Origin: Bacteroidota bacterium
GTDB taxonomy: Bacteria > Bacteroidota > Bacteroidia > UKL13-3
Assembly (NCBI GenBank): GCA_947460565.1
Contig: CANHJJ010000175.1
Coordinates: forward strand, 1-5,005
DNA: 5,005 nucleotides
Direction: 5' to 3'
Shown here: positions 1 through 4,003 of the stretch, piece by piece
How the letters are laid out: the number at the start of each line of letters is the position of its first letter
Numbering within the stretch: position 1 is the stretch's first letter
Position numbers and translations under genes: made by a program
The notes under the pieces: generated by a model
What the model was told of the DNA's origin: nothing
Seen by the model: the letters and a program-made list of their open reading frames with translations, nothing else
Databases searched by the model: none

Positions 1-148
1 CTGGGGTGGTTAATACCACCTGAAACTTCACATGATTGCCTTCTATCTCAATATCTTTAATCATATTGAGGGTTACTAGGTCTTTGTGCAAATCGGGCTC
101 TTGAACCGTAGATAAAGCCTTCAATATCAATTCGGATGTTATCGTCAT
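1..148 (-). CDS. mrp: Mrp/ApbC-family iron-sulfur carrier ATPase, N-terminal part (5' end of gene only)
   Basis: The frame starts at the ATG whose first base is 148 on the minus strand and stays open to the window edge, giving 49 residues. They begin MTITSELILKALSTVQEPDL and continue with KDLVTLNMIKDIEIEGN and a VVLTTP stretch at the end. This matches the MIP18/DUF59 domain found at the N-terminus of Mrp proteins in Bacteroidota (the EPDL..DLVTLNMI block is characteristic). The P-loop ATPase domain, about 300 residues in the family, would lie outside the window. Mrp proteins bind and transfer Fe-S clusters in the cytoplasm. A good Bacteroidota promoter lies directly upstream. A stand-alone DUF59 protein (SufT/PaaD type) is the alternative, but the wording of the motif fits Mrp better. 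Confidence 0.82.
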   Translation of the reverse strand, partial: MTITSELILKALSTVQEPDLHKDLVTLNMIKDIEIEGNHVKFQVVLTTP

Positions 149-159
149 AATTTATGAAA

Positions 160-188
160 CAAATCTAAGGCTGAAATTGGTTTTACAA
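160..188 (-). promoter_or_regulatory. Putative promoter of mrp
   Basis: On the minus strand TTG (188-186) is followed after 18 nt by TAGATTTG (167-160), an exact TAnnTTTG -7 box of the Bacteroidota sigma factor. The predicted start of transcription falls only a few bases before the mrp ATG at 148, so the leader would be very short. The match is read from the sequence; activity is inferred. Confidence 0.5.
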
Positions 189-241
189 AAACTATATTAT
201 TTAAAGTTTGGGAATGATGGAGTTCATGCAAATTTGCCGTT

Positions 242-333
242 GCAGGCGTCCCCGCCTGCTAAATCAACTATTTAGCTATTCGACATGTTAGCGCAGCGCA
301 TGTCGAATTTCAGATAGCACGGATTTAAATCCG
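242..333. repeat. Cluster of four consecutive hairpins (REP-like)
   Basis: Four inverted repeats follow one another. GCAGGCG (242-248) pairs with CGCCTGC (253-259). CTAAAT (259-264) pairs with ATTTAG (270-275). ATTCGACATG (278-287) pairs with CATGTCGAAT (299-308), a 10-bp stem. CGGATTTAAATCCG (320-333) is a perfect 14-nt palindrome. They lie between divergently oriented genes (mrp to the left, antitoxin to the right), so they cannot be a terminator for mrp. The third and fourth recur at 1241-1297. This is REP-like intergenic DNA and not coding. Confidence 0.75.
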
Positions 334-470
334 CCATTATTTCAATATTCAAGCAATTTGCTCATTCTATCAAACAACTAAAAACACACCATTTTATTAT
401 AGAAATATGATTATCTTTTTGGATAAATATCCATACAAAGTTGCAAGAACTTCATATCCAAAAAATAAAG
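281..470 (+). repeat. Dispersed non-coding repeat, copy 1
   Basis: This unit is shared with copy 2 (1244-1440) and partly with copy 3 (3436-3555). The first 30 bases (281-310) are identical to 1244-1273 and hold the hairpin with TTAGCGCAGCGCATGTCGAA (288-307). A GATTTAAATCCGC palindrome follows. Then comes an AT-rich stretch of 86 nt, nearly the same length as in copy 2 but with diverged sequence, and then TGGATAAATATCCA (420-433), present in all three copies. The right end (about 438-462) looks like a decayed form of the right end of copies 2 and 3, with AGTTGC and ATATCCA still recognisable. Confidence 0.65.
416..464. promoter_or_regulatory. Inverted repeat upstream of the toxin-antitoxin promoter, possible operator
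   Basis: TTTTTGGATA (416-425) is the exact reverse complement of TATCCAAAAA (455-464), with 29 nt between them. The left arm also belongs to the smaller palindrome TGGATAAATATCCA (420-433). It lies some 30-75 nt before the -7 box of the toxin-antitoxin operon. Such operons are usually autoregulated by antitoxin binding to palindromes. However, the inner palindrome also occurs in repeat copies 2 and 3 away from any toxin-antitoxin genes, so it may simply belong to the repeat. Confidence 0.3.
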
Positions 471-472
471 TA

Positions 473-500
473 CTGAATTTTTAACTAAACATTATATTTG
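473..500 (+). promoter_or_regulatory. Putative promoter of the toxin-antitoxin operon
   Basis: TATATTTG (493-500) is an exact TAnnTTTG -7 box. The -33 element is poor: CTG at 473-475, 17 nt upstream, is the nearest approach to TTG. The predicted transcript would start near 507, which leaves ATG 516 as the first in-frame start and places the in-frame TTG at 498 inside the promoter. Confidence 0.45.
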
Positions 501-515
501 TTTAAATGTTTCTTT

Positions 516-764
516 ATGGATTTAACTACAGACATAGAAAGAATAAAAAAAGAACTTGATTTGGTTACAGACATGCAAATACTTGCTCAGATTGAAAAAA
601 TTATACTAGAGGGTAAAAAAAAATCTTATGAGAAAAGTTTGAAACCATTAACTAAACAAGAACTTGAAAATGATATAATAAATTCGGTAAATGATATCGA
701 TGGAAGTAGGTTGTATTCAGTTAATGAAGTTGAAACCATTTTAAAAAATCGTTATAAAAGTTGA
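516..764 (+). CDS. Small antitoxin of a ParE/RelE-type toxin-antitoxin pair
   Basis: This 82-residue protein begins MDLTTDIERIKKELDLVTDM. I chose ATG 516 because the only in-frame alternative, TTG 498, lies inside a TAnnTTTG promoter box. The protein is charged and probably mostly helical. Residues 1-35 are an amphipathic helical stretch ending in a lysine run (EGKKKSYEK). The second half has ELENDIINSVNDI followed by GSRLYSVNEVETILKN, the pattern (S..DI..GRLYS.EEV) common in Bacteroidota antitoxins paired with ParE toxins. In that family the tail wraps the toxin and the N-terminal part binds operator DNA; here that is inferred. Its stop overlaps the toxin start by 4 nt, so the two are translationally coupled. 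I recognise the role from context and pattern, not a named family. Confidence 0.72.
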   Translation: MDLTTDIERIKKELDLVTDMQILAQIEKIILEGKKKSYEKSLKPLTKQELENDIINSVNDIDGSRLYSVNEVETILKNRYKS

Positions 765-1057
765 AAATTGTTTTTACCAATTCCGCTTTAAATAATTTAA
801 CTGATATCTGTGATTATTATTTTCTATTTGTTTCTGTTCAAATGTCAAAAAACATTGAAAATGGGATAATGAATTCTATTTTAGCACTTGAAGATAACCC
901 ATTTATCGGTAAGGTTTCCATTGAATTACAAACTAAGGTTGACAAGAGAATTATTAGAAGTATCGTTAGCGTTAATTACAGAATATATTATGAAGTGCAA
1001 TCGGATTTTATCTATATCTTGAAAATAATGGATTGCAGACAAGAGCCTATTGTTTAA
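761..1057 (+). CDS. ParE/RelE-family toxin
   Basis: This 98-residue protein starts MKIVFTNSALNNLTDICDYY. The first beta strand (KIVFTNSA), the following helix with DICDYY, the middle helix with ILALEDNPFIGK, and the strand run RIIRSIVSVNYRIYYEVQ then IYILKIMDCRQEP follow the ParE/RelE fold in order; the final DCRQ(E/N)P is a hallmark of ParE-type members. The start is TTG at 761, overlapping the antitoxin stop (TTGA); no ATG sits near the N-terminus and the first strand would be lost if translation began later. ParE toxins inhibit gyrase and RelE toxins cut mRNA on the ribosome; the sequence alone does not decide between them. The length is normal and the frame intact, so it is probably functional. 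Confidence 0.85.
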   Translation: MKIVFTNSALNNLTDICDYYFLFVSVQMSKNIENGIMNSILALEDNPFIGKVSIELQTKVDKRIIRSIVSVNYRIYYEVQSDFIYILKIMDCRQEPIV

Positions 1058-1084
1058 ATGCCTCCCACTAACCTAGAGTTAGCA

Positions 1085-1192
1085 AATTGCCCTATGGTTT
1101 GATAATGAAATGTTATGTCTCCGACACGGGCAATTAATAAATTCATTTAATATTAAAATTTGTTTTTTGAGTTACAAACTCATTTTCAAATT
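1085..1192. repeat. Intergenic inverted repeats after the toxin gene
   Basis: AATTGCCC (1085-1092) is complementary to GGGCAATT (1128-1135), with 35 nt between. Further on, TGAGTT (1168-1173) and AACTCA (1177-1182) form a 6-bp hairpin with an ACA loop, nested inside AATTTG (1157-1162) and CAAATT (1187-1192). Neither is followed by a T-run on the plus strand, so a standard terminator for the toxin operon is not evident. I see no coding potential here. Confidence 0.45.
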
Positions 1193-1194
1193 AA

Positions 1195-1237
1195 ATCCGT
1201 AGTCCCCATTTGCATCGGCTTGGCAGAGACTACGGAT
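1195..1237. repeat. Long REP-like hairpin, 10-bp stem
   Basis: ATCCGTAGTC (1195-1204) pairs perfectly with GACTACGGAT (1228-1237) around a 23-nt GC-richer loop. The arm contains GTAG, the tetranucleotide seen at the foot of many classical REP elements. It sits 6 nt before the conserved hairpin of repeat copy 2 and has no second copy in this window. Confidence 0.6.
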
Positions 1238-1243
1238 AGTGGG

Positions 1244-1440
1244 CGACATGTTAGCGCAGCGCATGTCGAATTTAAGATAGCGCAGATTTAAATCCGCTTC
1301 TTTCATTCAGTATTCAAATGACAACCTCTAAATTAAACAATATAAAAAAACTCATTTTCATTTCAAAGCTAAGATTTTTTGATTGGATAAATATCCATAG
1401 TATCTTTGATTCAAGTTGCGCTAGGTTAACATCCACGAAA
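1244..1440 (+). repeat. Dispersed non-coding repeat, copy 2
   Basis: The left hairpin CGACATG (1244-1250) / CATGTCG (1262-1268) and its loop are identical to copy 1. The palindrome CAGATTTAAATCCG (1283-1296) has one change relative to copy 1. From CAACCTCTAAATTAA (1322) on, it aligns with copy 3 through TGGATAAATATCCA (1384-1397), TATCTTTG (1401-1408) and a right end finishing ATCCACGAA (1431-1439). The distance from the ATTTAAAT palindrome to TGGATAAATATCCA is 87 nt, against 86 nt in copy 1. Confidence 0.7.
1378..1408 (+). promoter_or_regulatory. Putative promoter inside repeat copy 2, may drive the secreted-protein gene
   Basis: TTTG (1378-1381) is followed after 19 nt by TATCTTTG (1401-1408), a full Bacteroidota promoter match. 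The TGGATAAATATCCA palindrome occupies the spacer. No other TAnnTTTG box occurs between here and the ATG at 1607, so the transcript would have a leader of about 190 nt. That leader (1415-1606) holds a weak hairpin near 1559-1577 and nothing else I can name. Confidence 0.4.
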
Positions 1441-1606
1441 TGCAAGGACTAAATGTTGTATTCATAATGATTCGCCTCTACAAATTATTTTGAACACTAT
1501 AAAATAGATTCGTGTAATTCGAGTTACATGCCCTTGCAACGAAAGGAAAGAAAGCAAGTCTATTGGCTGCCAAATAGCCTTTAGAAAAAAATAAACCTTA
1601 CACAAC

Positions 1607-2803
1607 ATGAAAAGAAAATACTTTATTTTAAGCGTTTTTATATGCCAATTAAGCTTTGGCCAAACTTCAGGCTCGGTTACCCAAGGACTTGGAACAACCA
1701 CCACCGCTAACTTAATGCCTAAGTGCACGAGCAATCATGTAACACCCATTGGCACCATACAATCAACAGACAACAAGACTTGGATTGTACCTGCAGAAAA
1801 TAATTTTTTAACGGCTACCAAACTTTCAGACTTGCACAATATATGCAATAATGTGACCCCAAGCTCATTGGCTAATGCCAACTTAAGTGCAGTGCCAACC
1901 AAGGTGATAGATGAACAAGGTGAAGTAATTACAGGTTATATTTTTGCAGATAATTATTTTGAATTATACATCAATGGCATTTTGGTTGGGGTGGATGCCG
2001 TTCCTTTTACACCCTTTAATTCATCGGTAGTAAAATTTAAAGTATCCAAACCCTATACCATAGCGGTTAAGTTGGTTGATTGGGAAGAGAATGTGGGACT
2101 GGGTTCTGAAATTCAAAGTGCCAGTAGCTTGTACCACCCAGGCGATGGTGGATTTATAGCCCAATTTAGTGATGGAACCATAACGGATGCCACATGGAAA
2201 GCGCAAACTTTTTACATTGCCCCTATACAAGTTTTAAATACAGTAAATGAACTTTCAGACGGAACTCATTCTACCACTACAGCTACTACCACTCCTACTT
2301 GCAATGCCAATTGTTATGGCATTCATTATGATATGCCTGCAGATTGGTATAGCAAAGATTTTAGCGATGCTGCTTGGCCCAATGCCTATTTATATGCGGC
2401 TGCACAAGTAACCAACCAAGCTGCCTATACCAATTTTGCAAGCACAGCATGGGACAAAGCCAGCTTTATATGGAGTAGCAATTTAATTTTAGACAATGTG
2501 GTTTTGGTGCGCAAAACAGTTGGTAAAAGCACTGCAACCAATGAAATTAAAGAAAGTAATTTATTTAAAATAAACAACCCATTTGAAAACGAAATACAAA
2601 TTACTGCCAATCAAAATTTGGATGATGCTGCTATGGTTTTAACTGATATAACCGGAAAAGAAATACAGCAATGGAATAAGCTAGATGCCCATGCAAACCA
2701 AAGCTTAACGCTACAAACAACAAACGTACTTAAGCCAGGCTTGTATTTTATGACTATAAAAACAAGTAAGGGTTATTATAACTATAAATTACTGAAAAAA
2801 TAA
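1607..2803 (+). CDS. Secreted protein with type IX secretion C-terminal sorting domain
   Basis: This 398-residue protein opens with a signal peptide, MKRKYFILSVFICQLSFGQ, probably cut before or after Gln19, and a Thr/Ser-rich linker follows. Residues 108-170 contain TGYIFADNYFELYINGILVG and a KLVDWEEN segment; 178-207 contain GDGGFIAQFSDG and WKAQTFYIAP. Residues 222-231 are a Thr-rich linker. Residues 247-305 contain DFSDAAWPNAYLY, FIWSSN and DNVVLVRKT. These pieces resemble galactose-binding-like beta-sandwich domains (the 'DD..W..A' and 'YING..VG' patterns), but I do not recognise a named family. Residues 324-398 are a type A sorting domain (NPFENEI, VLTDITGKEI, GLYFMTIKT, ending KLLKK), which directs export across the outer membrane by type IX secretion and attachment or release at the surface. 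It is apparently monocistronic, and its substrate is unknown. Cysteines at 40, 80, 232 and 236 could form disulfides. Confidence 0.85.
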   Translation: MKRKYFILSVFICQLSFGQTSGSVTQGLGTTTTANLMPKCTSNHVTPIGTIQSTDNKTWIVPAENNFLTATKLSDLHNICNNVTPSSLANANLSAVPTKVIDEQGEVITGYIFADNYFELYINGILVGVDAVPFTPFNSSVVKFKVSKPYTIAVKLVDWEENVGLGSEIQSASSLYHPGDGGFIAQFSDGTITDATWKAQTFYIAPIQVLNTVNELSDGTHSTTTATTTPTCNANCYGIHYDMPADWYSKDFSDAAWPNAYLYAAAQVTNQAAYTNFASTAWDKASFIWSSNLILDNVVLVRKTVGKSTATNEIKESNLFKINNPFENEIQITANQNLDDAAMVLTDITGKEIQQWNKLDAHANQSLTLQTTNVLKPGLYFMTIKTSKGYYNYKLLKK

Positions 2804-2808
2804 GCATT

Positions 2809-2838
2809 TGTCCGTGGTTGGTGTCCTCACCAATCCAC
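2809..2838 (-). repeat. REP hairpin downstream of the transposase (inverted copy), possible shared terminator
   Basis: On the plus strand GTGG-TTGGTG (2814-2823) pairs with CACCAA (2828-2833) and CCAC (2835-2838), with one unpaired T at 2834 and a TCCT loop. Read on the minus strand this is a stem with an AGGA loop followed by GGACA (2813-2809), the same layout as the hairpins at 3369-3432 but inverted. It sits between two convergent genes, 10 nt past the secreted-protein stop and 9 nt past the transposase stop. On the plus strand it is followed by a T-rich run, so it could also end that transcript. Confidence 0.75.
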
Positions 2839-2847
2839 TTTCTTGTT

Positions 2848-3354
2848 TCAAATAAAATCATTAAAGTGAACAATAAAGTCAAACTCTGAATCTAAACAAA
2901 CATAATATTTAGCCGATGAAAATTGATATTCTTCTGGCAAAGATACTAGCTTCCATTTTTCTTGAATAGGGTTGTTATGAATATAATTCAGTTTTTGAAT
3001 GGCAATTTCTTTACTTTTAATTTCAATTGTTCTTGCTCTTCTTTCCCAAAAATGATAAGCCCTGTCGTTTGGGGTTGAAATGTAGTTTTCCAACAATTCA
3101 CTGTTTTTTGATACGAGGTGTTTTTTGATTTCATGTCCGGTATACTTGAGCAAAGTATTTTCTATTTCATTTACTTGATTCTGATTATTAATAGTCCACA
3201 ACAAATGAATATGATTTGGCATGATTACAAAACCATGTATATAAGCTTTGTTTTCTTTAGAAAGCCAAGATAGAGAATCAGTAATGATTTTTTTTACATC
3301 GTTATTGCTTAACAAGTTTTGCCAATTATTTATGGTTGCAGTAAAGAAATACAT
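2848..3354 (-). CDS. REP-associated tyrosine transposase (RAYT), HUH/Y1 family
   Basis: This intact 168-residue protein starts at ATG 3354. It carries the Y1 transposase signature: the HUH pair in VIMPNHIHLLW (His48 and His50), which binds the divalent metal, and the catalytic tyrosine in KLNYIHNNPI (Tyr124). The NYIHNNP block followed by EEYQFSSAKYY is typical of the RAYT subgroup (TnpA_REP), distinguishing it from IS200/IS605 transposases. RAYTs nick and join single-stranded DNA at REP hairpins and are usually single-copy, domesticated genes that spread REP elements without moving themselves. Here the gene is flanked by inverted hairpins of the same design (2809-2838, 3369-3432), which are probably its substrates. 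The TAnnTTTG promoter ends 4 nt before the ATG, so the mRNA may be nearly leaderless. Confidence 0.92.
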   Translation of the reverse strand: MYFFTATINNWQNLLSNNDVKKIITDSLSWLSKENKAYIHGFVIMPNHIHLLWTINNQNQVNEIENTLLKYTGHEIKKHLVSKNSELLENYISTPNDRAYHFWERRARTIEIKSKEIAIQKLNYIHNNPIQEKWKLVSLPEEYQFSSAKYYVCLDSEFDFIVHFNDFI

Positions 3355-3358
3355 GAGT

Positions 3359-3389
3359 CAAATGTAGGAAGGATTGGTGAGGACACCAA
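3359..3389 (-). promoter_or_regulatory. Putative transposase promoter overlapping a REP hairpin
   Basis: On the minus strand TTG (3389-3387) is followed after 20 nt by TACATTTG (3366-3359), an exact TAnnTTTG box. The TTG lies in one arm of the hairpin at 3369-3393, and the rest of that hairpin fills most of the promoter spacer. Binding of the transposase to this hairpin, or hairpin extrusion, would be expected to affect its own transcription; this is inference. Confidence 0.5.
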
Positions 3390-3432
3390 CCTTGGACAGA
3401 AATTCGGTTGGTAAGGATACCAACCGAGGACA
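3369..3432 (+). repeat. Two tandem REP hairpins upstream of the transposase
   Basis: Hairpin one: AAGG (3369-3372), unpaired A, TTGGTG (3374-3379), loop AGGA, CACCAA (3384-3389), CCTT (3390-3393), then GGACA (3394-3398). Hairpin two: TCGG (3404-3407), TTGGTA (3408-3413), loop AGGA, TACCAA (3418-3423), CCGA (3424-3427), then GGACA (3428-3432). With the copy at 2809-2838 (stem base GTGG/CCAC) there are three hairpins whose basal stem sequences differ but stay complementary, while loop, inner stem and GGACA tag are kept. A half copy, TACCAACC, follows at 3436-3443. Confidence 0.85.
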
Positions 3433-3435
3433 AAA

Positions 3436-3555
3436 TACCAACCTCTAAATTAAGCAAAGTAAAAATACAATTATATTTCAAAACTAAGACTATAAAATTG
3501 GATAAATATCCATTTTTATCTTTGGTTCGGGATGCGCTGCGCTAAAATCCACGAA
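3436..3555 (+). repeat. Dispersed non-coding repeat, copy 3
   Basis: From ACCAACCTCTAAATTAA (3437) on this aligns with copy 2 from 1320 on. It shares CAACCTCTAAATTAA, ATTTCAAA.CTAAGA, TTGGATAAATATCCAT (palindrome at 3499-3512), TATCTTTG (3517-3524) and ATCCACGAA (3547-3555). Its right end is a hairpin: TTCGGGAT (3526-3533) pairs with ATCC (3547-3550) and CGAA (3552-3555) with one bulged A, around GCGCTGCGCTAA. That end, reversed, matches the left end of copies 1 and 2 at 18 of 20 positions. The left hairpin of copies 1 and 2 is absent here, where the transposase hairpins stand instead. Confidence 0.65.
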
Positions 3556-3627
3556 CAGCAATAAAAATAGTTTTTTCCACAGGTATTCATAAGGGCAAAT
3601 CAATATTCGCCACCCAAAAAACAATCC

Positions 3628-3661
3628 AAAAAAAAACCGCCCAATTTCTTGAAGCGGTTTT
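3628..3661 (-). terminator. Rho-independent terminator on the minus strand
   Basis: On the minus strand AAAACCGC (3661-3654) pairs with GCGGTTTT (3640-3633) across a 13-nt loop, and the T-run continues to nine Ts (3636-3628). On the plus strand only four Ts follow the stem, so the minus orientation is the convincing one. No large gene on the minus strand ends here; the candidate upstream unit is the tiny frame at 3699-3761. Between copy 3 and this terminator (3556-3627) I see nothing. Confidence 0.75.
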
Positions 3662-3698
3662 AATTGAAAGGTATTATGAGAAAATTTATTTCATAGGC

Positions 3699-3761
3699 TT
3701 AAAACCTTATCTCTACCCTCCGGCATTCTTTAGCAGAAAGCTTTTCATTTTCATCTGCCAT
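3699..3761 (-). CDS. Possible tiny protein or small RNA upstream of a terminator
   Basis: The minus strand has a 20-codon frame, MADENEKLSAKECRRVEIRF, starting at ATG 3761 and preceded at a suitable distance by AAGAGGAAAA, the only Shine-Dalgarno-like site in the window. The stop at 3701-3699 is followed after about 40 nt by the strong terminator at 3661-3628. A hairpin, TATGA (3675-3679) / TCATA (3691-3695), lies between them. No clear promoter box was found upstream. It could be a microprotein, the front of a gene broken by an early stop, or a non-coding RNA; I do not recognise it. Confidence 0.3.
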   Translation of the reverse strand: MADENEKLSAKECRRVEIRF

Positions 3762-3804
3762 TTTTCCTCTTGACACCACTATTCACCACATTAATTACCA
3801 ATGA

Positions 3805-3984
3805 TTTATATATTTTATTTCATTACAAATTTCATCTGGACTATATCTACTTTTCGCCCTATTCGTTTTTAGTAGTAAGCTTTCTCAAAAATTTCTTAAA
3901 AACAATTTTACCAAATACCTAAACAATTTATTATTCGTTTTGCTGCTTTGGCAAATTCCGATTATGTTTGCCTTCTATACTTAA
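3805..3984 (+). pseudogene. Hydrophobic open frame without a proper start, possibly a frameshifted small membrane protein
   Basis: After a TGA at 3802-3804 this frame stays open for 59 codons to a TAA at 3982-3984. It reads as two membrane-spanning segments (SSGLYLLFALFVF and NLLFVLLLWQIPIMFAFYT) joined by a short basic, polar linker (SSKLSQKFLKNNFTKYLN). It has no ATG, GTG or TTG before the first segment. An ATG at 3801 in a neighbouring frame reads MIYIFYFITNF, and a one-base shift would join the two, giving a roughly 60-residue protein. It ends 19 nt before the DUF2723 gene. It may be a broken gene, use a rare start such as ATT, or be chance in AT-rich DNA. Confidence 0.25.
3939..3970 (+). 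promoter_or_regulatory. Putative promoter of the DUF2723 gene
   Basis: TTTG (3939-3942) is followed after 20 nt by TATGTTTG (3963-3970), matching both Bacteroidota promoter boxes. Transcription would begin near 3976, leaving a 28-nt A-rich leader before ATG 4004. Confidence 0.55.
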
Positions 3985-4003
3985 AAAGACCAATTTATTA
4001 AAA

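Noticed and set aside
242..333. Terminator for mrp
   Set aside because: mrp is transcribed leftward from 148, away from these hairpins, and no T-run follows them.
498..515. Upstream TTG start for the antitoxin, adding six residues
   Set aside because: The TTG lies within a TAnnTTTG promoter box and would precede the predicted transcription start; ATG 516 is preferred.
1441..1538. 7-bp inverted repeat TGCAAGG / CCTTGCA
   Set aside because: The arms are 84 nt apart and short enough to occur by chance.
1462..1734. Minus-strand open frame of 90 codons
   Set aside because: It overlaps the signal peptide region of the secreted-protein gene and the intergenic leader, and has no recognisable motif or sensible promoter. 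It is a shadow frame.
2021..2610. Two minus-strand open frames (2021-2230 and 2425-2610)
   Set aside because: Both lie wholly inside the secreted-protein gene, antisense to it, with no domain pattern.
2809..3432. Complete insertion sequence with terminal inverted repeats and target duplication
   Set aside because: Y1/RAYT enzymes do not use classical inverted ends, I see no target-site duplication at the borders, and the flanking inverted copies are better read as REP hairpins.
281..3555. CRISPR array
   Set aside because: The repeats are few, far apart, unevenly spaced and self-complementary, and no cas genes are present.
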